A stretch of 64,000 bases of DNA, from positions 1 to 64,000 of the forward strand of contig JAFWLT010000006.1 in assembly GCA_017510925.1 (NCBI GenBank), given 5' to 3'. A program made the position numbers and the translations under genes. The notes under the pieces were generated by a model, which saw only the letters and a program-made list of their open reading frames with translations, ran no database searches and had not been told where the DNA came from. The stretch is from Candidatus Saccharimonadota bacterium (GTDB taxonomy: Bacteria; Patescibacteriota; Saccharimonadia; Saccharimonadales; Saccharimonadaceae). This document shows positions 60,940 to 64,000 of the stretch, piece after piece (position 1 is the stretch's first letter; each line of letters opens with the position of its first letter).

Positions 60940-61541
60940 ATTCTTACCTTGCCCGTTATTTTACCAGTTTTCCCATTAGAATCTAAACCAATCTCTACCT
61001 GAAGATCGCCTTTTGGCAGTTCTGACACCGGGATCTTATAGCCATCGCAAGTTGAAGTCGTTACAGACTCTTGTATCCCTACACTTTGGGAATAATACGT
61101 TATACCATTTCTACTCATTACCAAATTACAGTTACCGGATTGCAAAAATTGATCAATATTTATTCTAATTACCAACTCATCATTTATTACATCTGCATAA
61201 GTAATTAACCCTGTTAATGTCTCGGACTTATTTGGGCTCTCGCCATCATACTGTGGAACCTTTTCTTCTGGTTTTTGAGACTCGTCAATTATTTCACTGG
61301 GTTCATTTTTGGGCTTTTCTTCCGATTTTTGCTCTTCAATATTGCTCGTATTTGTAGACTGCTTGTTATCACTAGTTTTATCAGTAAAATTATTCTTTAT
61401 TAAAATTATTACAACTATTACACCAACAATAAGCATCAAAAATATCAGCCATTTTACCCATCTAAAGTTTCTCTTTCTCTTTGGCATCTTCTTTAATGTC
61501 CTATTTATACTATAGCCTAAATTCCCCAGTTTTTCAACCAT
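60936..61541 (-). CDS. Hypothetical membrane-anchored extracellular protein
   Basis: A protein of about 201 residues. A basic stretch (KKMPKRKRNFRWVKW) leads into one span (about residues 30-51), then a charged linker rich in Glu, Lys, Pro and Asn, and a beta-rich C-terminal domain of about 85 residues (LTGLITYADVINDELVIRINIDQFL ... GDLQVEIGLDSNGKTGKI) with a Cys pair. I know no family. I start at ATG 61541, shortly after a TAGATA box; an ATG at 61490, next to the basic stretch and after TATAGT, is equally possible. It precedes the ChW gene in one operon. Confidence 0.65.
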   Translation of the reverse strand: MVEKLGNLGYSINRTLKKMPKRKRNFRWVKWLIFLMLIVGVIVVIILIKNNFTDKTSDNKQSTNTSNIEEQKSEEKPKNEPSEIIDESQKPEEKVPQYDGESPNKSETLTGLITYADVINDELVIRINIDQFLQSGNCNLVMSRNGITYYSQSVGIQESVTTSTCDGYKIPVSELPKGDLQVEIGLDSNGKTGKITGKVRI

Positions 61542-61578
61542 ATATCTATCTAGTAAAACCATGCTATAATTAAATAAT

Positions 61579-62865
61579 ATGGATATAATAGGCTCAAAAT
61601 TAAAATTTTTATCAAAAATCTTCTGTGGGTTGCTCGGTTTTGCCGTCGTTGGTTTTTTACTTATTATGCTAAGTTTTGTTTTACCCCGTAAAAACATTGT
61701 TTCGAATATAGAAAAAACGGCTCCACAATATGCAAATTATTCACAATGGGCGCCAGGCATACCAGCGTCAATACGCGATTCTTTTACCGATGCAATCATG
61801 CTTGGTTCTGCTGCTTATGAAGGAAGAAGCGAACTCTTGCAATCTACTGTTCTTATTAATCGCTACACTTATAATGATGTCGAAGACAACCCAATGATTA
61901 GCCTAAATATGAAATATGGCGACATCACTCCTACCAGCGAACCAAAAGTCGAAAGCTATCCACGTTATTGGCATGGATATCTTATATTTTTAACACCACT
62001 TTTAGAAATACTTGATCCAATAGAAATAACTTTCCTTAATGCTATGATCGTATTTTCTCTATCTATGGTTCTTGTAGTTATAGCCTATAAACGGTATGGC
62101 ACAAAATTAGCTGCTTCATTAGGCGTTTTCGTCATTTCGCTTAGCCCCGTATCAATAGCATTAAATTTCCAGTATGGTACAGTTTTTTATCCAACTATTC
62201 TGGCTCTTATCGCAATCTTAGTGTGGGACAAATGGCTTCAAGAAAAAAATCGTTATTTGTTTTTCTTTCTCTTTCTTGGGTGCATAACGGTATATCTAGA
62301 TTTATTGACTTACCCTCTAGTTTCTCTAGGAGTGCCTCTTGCATTAGTAATGTATCTTCGGAATTATAAAATCAACAAACTCCGTGACATTATTCCACCA
62401 TTAAAAACTGGTGTACTCACATCTGTGCTATGGGGGATAGGATACGCTGGCACCTGGGTCTTAAAGTGGGCAATTTCTAGTATTGTGCTCCACGAAAATA
62501 TGTTTGCTCAAGCCATCGAACAAATGAAATTTAGGGTGGGTGGCGAAGCCGGGCGTTTTGAAACCATTAAATCTAATTTCGAGACGATGTTTAATGAACC
62601 AATGATGGTATTTATATTGATACTTATTATTATTGTTGCAATATTATTAGTCATGAAAAAGGTTCGTTTCTCTTGGCGTAAGTGGGATTTACTTGTTTAT
62701 CTTGTAATTATTGGCTTCCCTTTTATCTGGTATCTCGTCCTTTGCAACCATTCAAATATTCATCATTGGTTTACTTATCGTGAACTCTCTATCGCAGTAT
62801 TTGCTGCCTCGCTTATTGTCGCTAATTCATTCACTCGTCGTTTACCAAACAAGAAGAAAAAATAA
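61579..62865 (+). CDS. Polytopic membrane protein, probable GT-C-like
   Basis: A 428-residue protein with about 10 membrane spans. After the first span (about 12-38) an external domain (about 40-140) has polar loops such as GIPASIRDSFTDAIMLGSAAYEG and a YPRYWHGYLIF entry to the next span, a plan seen in lipid-linked-sugar transferases. No exact family is recognised. The ATG lies 8 bases after TGCTATAAT. It is divergent from the anchored hypothetical gene and 37 bases ahead of the CotH-like gene. Confidence 0.7.
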   Translation: MDIIGSKLKFLSKIFCGLLGFAVVGFLLIMLSFVLPRKNIVSNIEKTAPQYANYSQWAPGIPASIRDSFTDAIMLGSAAYEGRSELLQSTVLINRYTYNDVEDNPMISLNMKYGDITPTSEPKVESYPRYWHGYLIFLTPLLEILDPIEITFLNAMIVFSLSMVLVVIAYKRYGTKLAASLGVFVISLSPVSIALNFQYGTVFYPTILALIAILVWDKWLQEKNRYLFFFLFLGCITVYLDLLTYPLVSLGVPLALVMYLRNYKINKLRDIIPPLKTGVLTSVLWGIGYAGTWVLKWAISSIVLHENMFAQAIEQMKFRVGGEAGRFETIKSNFETMFNEPMMVFILILIIIVAILLVMKKVRFSWRKWDLLVYLVIIGFPFIWYLVLCNHSNIHHWFTYRELSIAVFAASLIVANSFTRRLPNKKKK

Positions 62866-62902
62866 CTTAAAAGAAGTTATTAAAATATGCTAAAATATAC
62901 CT

Positions 62903-64000
62903 ATGAAGCGTAAAAAACACGCAAGCACTAAAAAACGGGTGGCGAAAACCTCTTTCGTTATAAAAATTTGTCTCGTCATTATTGTATTTTTTGTGCTTTT
63001 TGCTACGGTATATAAAGTTACCGAAATTATACTCACTAACAAAAAAGACGACTTTTCTAAATTAGATATTTTTCTAAAAGACGTTGCTATTGAGGAAATC
63101 AATGCTAACGCCAAAGATATCAAATATCCCGGAAACACTGTTACTGTTACTATAAATGATAAAACCACTTCCTATGACGATGTAGAAGTTAAAGGTCGTG
63201 GAAACACTACCTGGACCAAAATTAAAAAGCCGTATCAAATCAAATTTTCCGAAAAAACCGATCTATTTGGTCATGGCACTACCAAAAAGTGGATTCTTCT
63301 AGCAAATTACCTAGACCAAACTCACCTCAGAAACGATATTGCTTTTTACCTAGCAGATCTATTAGACGACAGCTATAACTACCAAGGAGACCCTATTGAA
63401 CTTTATATAGACAACAGATATAACGGCTTATATTATTTAGTCAAAAAAATTAGCACAGATAAAGCTGGGGTCGACTTAAAAAATGAAGACGGTGTCCTTA
63501 TAGAACTTGACAATTCTTACGGTGAAGCCGATGGCTGCACCTATGACAAAAAAGACAACTGCTTTATCACCAAAGAGATTGTCAACGAAGACTATACCGA
63601 CACAGCTATGGAAGACTTTGTTTTCTCCATAAATTCTCTTCACGAAGCTATTAGTAATAAAGATTACGAAGCTATCGCAGAAATTATAGACGTCGATTCT
63701 TTTGCTAAATATTATTTAATCAGCGAATTTGCTGTCAATCCTGACGCTTACAGTAGTAGCTTCTATATGCATAAAGATGGCAAAGAAGACAAAATTTACG
63801 CTGGCCCCATCTGGGACTTTGATATGGCTTTTGGTAATACCTATTGGGGAGACAATGAGATGGATTTTGACAAAATTCACTCTCCTTTTGAAACCATGGT
63901 CTTTAAAAATTATCTAGTTTCCCCAAATGCTTCCCACGCCTCTACTATCTCTACCATCCTCTATGACCTCATGGAAATTCCAGAATTCGAAGCCAGAGTC
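62903..64000 (+). CDS. CotH-kinase-family protein, membrane anchored (partial, cut by window end)
   Basis: 366 codons are open to the last base. A Lys/Arg-rich start and one span (about residues 19-41) place the rest outside. CotH motifs follow in order: KGRGNTTW (97-104), KKPYQIKF, KWILLANYLDQTHLRND, PIELYIDNRYNGLYYLVKKI, VLIELDNSY, ISEFAVNPDAYSSSFYMH and GPIWDFDMAFGN (302-313, Asp residues of the kinase-like active site). CotH in Bacillus spores is an atypical protein kinase. The ATG lies 6 bases after TGCTAAAAT, so the transcript is probably leaderless. The C-terminus is beyond the window. Confidence 0.87.
   Translation, partial: MKRKKHASTKKRVAKTSFVIKICLVIIVFFVLFATVYKVTEIILTNKKDDFSKLDIFLKDVAIEEINANAKDIKYPGNTVTVTINDKTTSYDDVEVKGRGNTTWTKIKKPYQIKFSEKTDLFGHGTTKKWILLANYLDQTHLRNDIAFYLADLLDDSYNYQGDPIELYIDNRYNGLYYLVKKISTDKAGVDLKNEDGVLIELDNSYGEADGCTYDKKDNCFITKEIVNEDYTDTAMEDFVFSINSLHEAISNKDYEAIAEIIDVDSFAKYYLISEFAVNPDAYSSSFYMHKDGKEDKIYAGPIWDFDMAFGNTYWGDNEMDFDKIHSPFETMVFKNYLVSPNASHASTISTILYDLMEIPEFEARV

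Noticed and set aside
1-64000. UGA recoded as glycine (code 25)
   Set aside because: TGA serves as stop for several genes, and no conserved protein here is interrupted by in-frame TGA.

Overview
This window looks like a low-GC chromosomal segment from a Candidatus Saccharibacteria (TM7 / Patescibacteria) organism. That is an inference from gene content. The markers are a VirB4/PrgI/VirB6-like type IV secretion cluster beside dnaJ, several tiny VirB2-like pilin genes, a giant secreted FISUMP-repeat protein, dense cell-surface glycan genes, and very little core metabolism. Code 11 fits: TGA ends genes here (for example the glycosyltransferase whose stop is at 5196-5198), so the UGA-glycine code of Absconditabacteria/Gracilibacteria does not apply.

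Layout. 1-1304: a flavodoxin-like gene, tRNA-Lys(CUU) with a partial copy of its 3' end nearby, and a guanine-deaminase-like gene. 1326-12802 (all minus strand): a complete Wzx/Wzy-type exopolysaccharide locus, with initiating sugar-1-phosphate transferase, glycerophosphotransferase-like protein, GT2 enzymes, EpsG-like polymerase, pyruvyl transferase (interrupted by one in-frame TAA), flippase, LCP ligase, Wzz/BY-kinase and CpsB phosphatase. 12893-14763: RNase Y and a small hypothetical. 14828-18514: a 1228-residue surface protein with four FISUMP units. 18573-31477: DnaJ, then the type IV secretion-like cluster (lysozyme/NlpC hydrolase, VirB4, TraC-N-like protein, PrgI, 1135-residue VirB6-like protein, and four pilin-like genes), interleaved with hsp20 and comF. 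31521-38621: tRNA-Ser(GCU), two hypotheticals, a TetR regulator, groEL, groES under a CIRCE operator, an O-methyltransferase and uvrA. 38647-46046: a GtrA/GtrB/GtrII-like module, polysaccharide deacetylase, galE, a Wzm/Wzt exporter, and a GT2 + DUF2304 pair. 46051-59182: the dTDP-rhamnose operon (rfbA, C, B, D), many glycosyltransferases and a kinase-nucleotidyltransferase fusion. 59227-64000: a lysozyme-ChW-repeat protein, a membrane-anchored hypothetical, a polytopic membrane protein, and a CotH-kinase-like protein cut by the window end.

How it works together. The region is mostly a cell-surface programme. Two export routes (Wzx/Wzy and ABC) and a GtrABC-like modification route would build glycans from dTDP-rhamnose and UDP-hexoses. 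A secretion/pilus machine with its own peptidoglycan hydrolase, together with repeat-bearing surface proteins (FISUMP, ChW), would contact the outside world, plausibly a host cell. Many promoters share an extended -10 (TGnTATAAT) placed only 6 to 10 bases before the start codon, so many transcripts here are probably leaderless. Others use clear TTGACA/TATAAT pairs, and several of those carry inverted repeats that look like operators. No gene-free stretch longer than 300 bases exists; the longest, 530-821, holds the tRNA.
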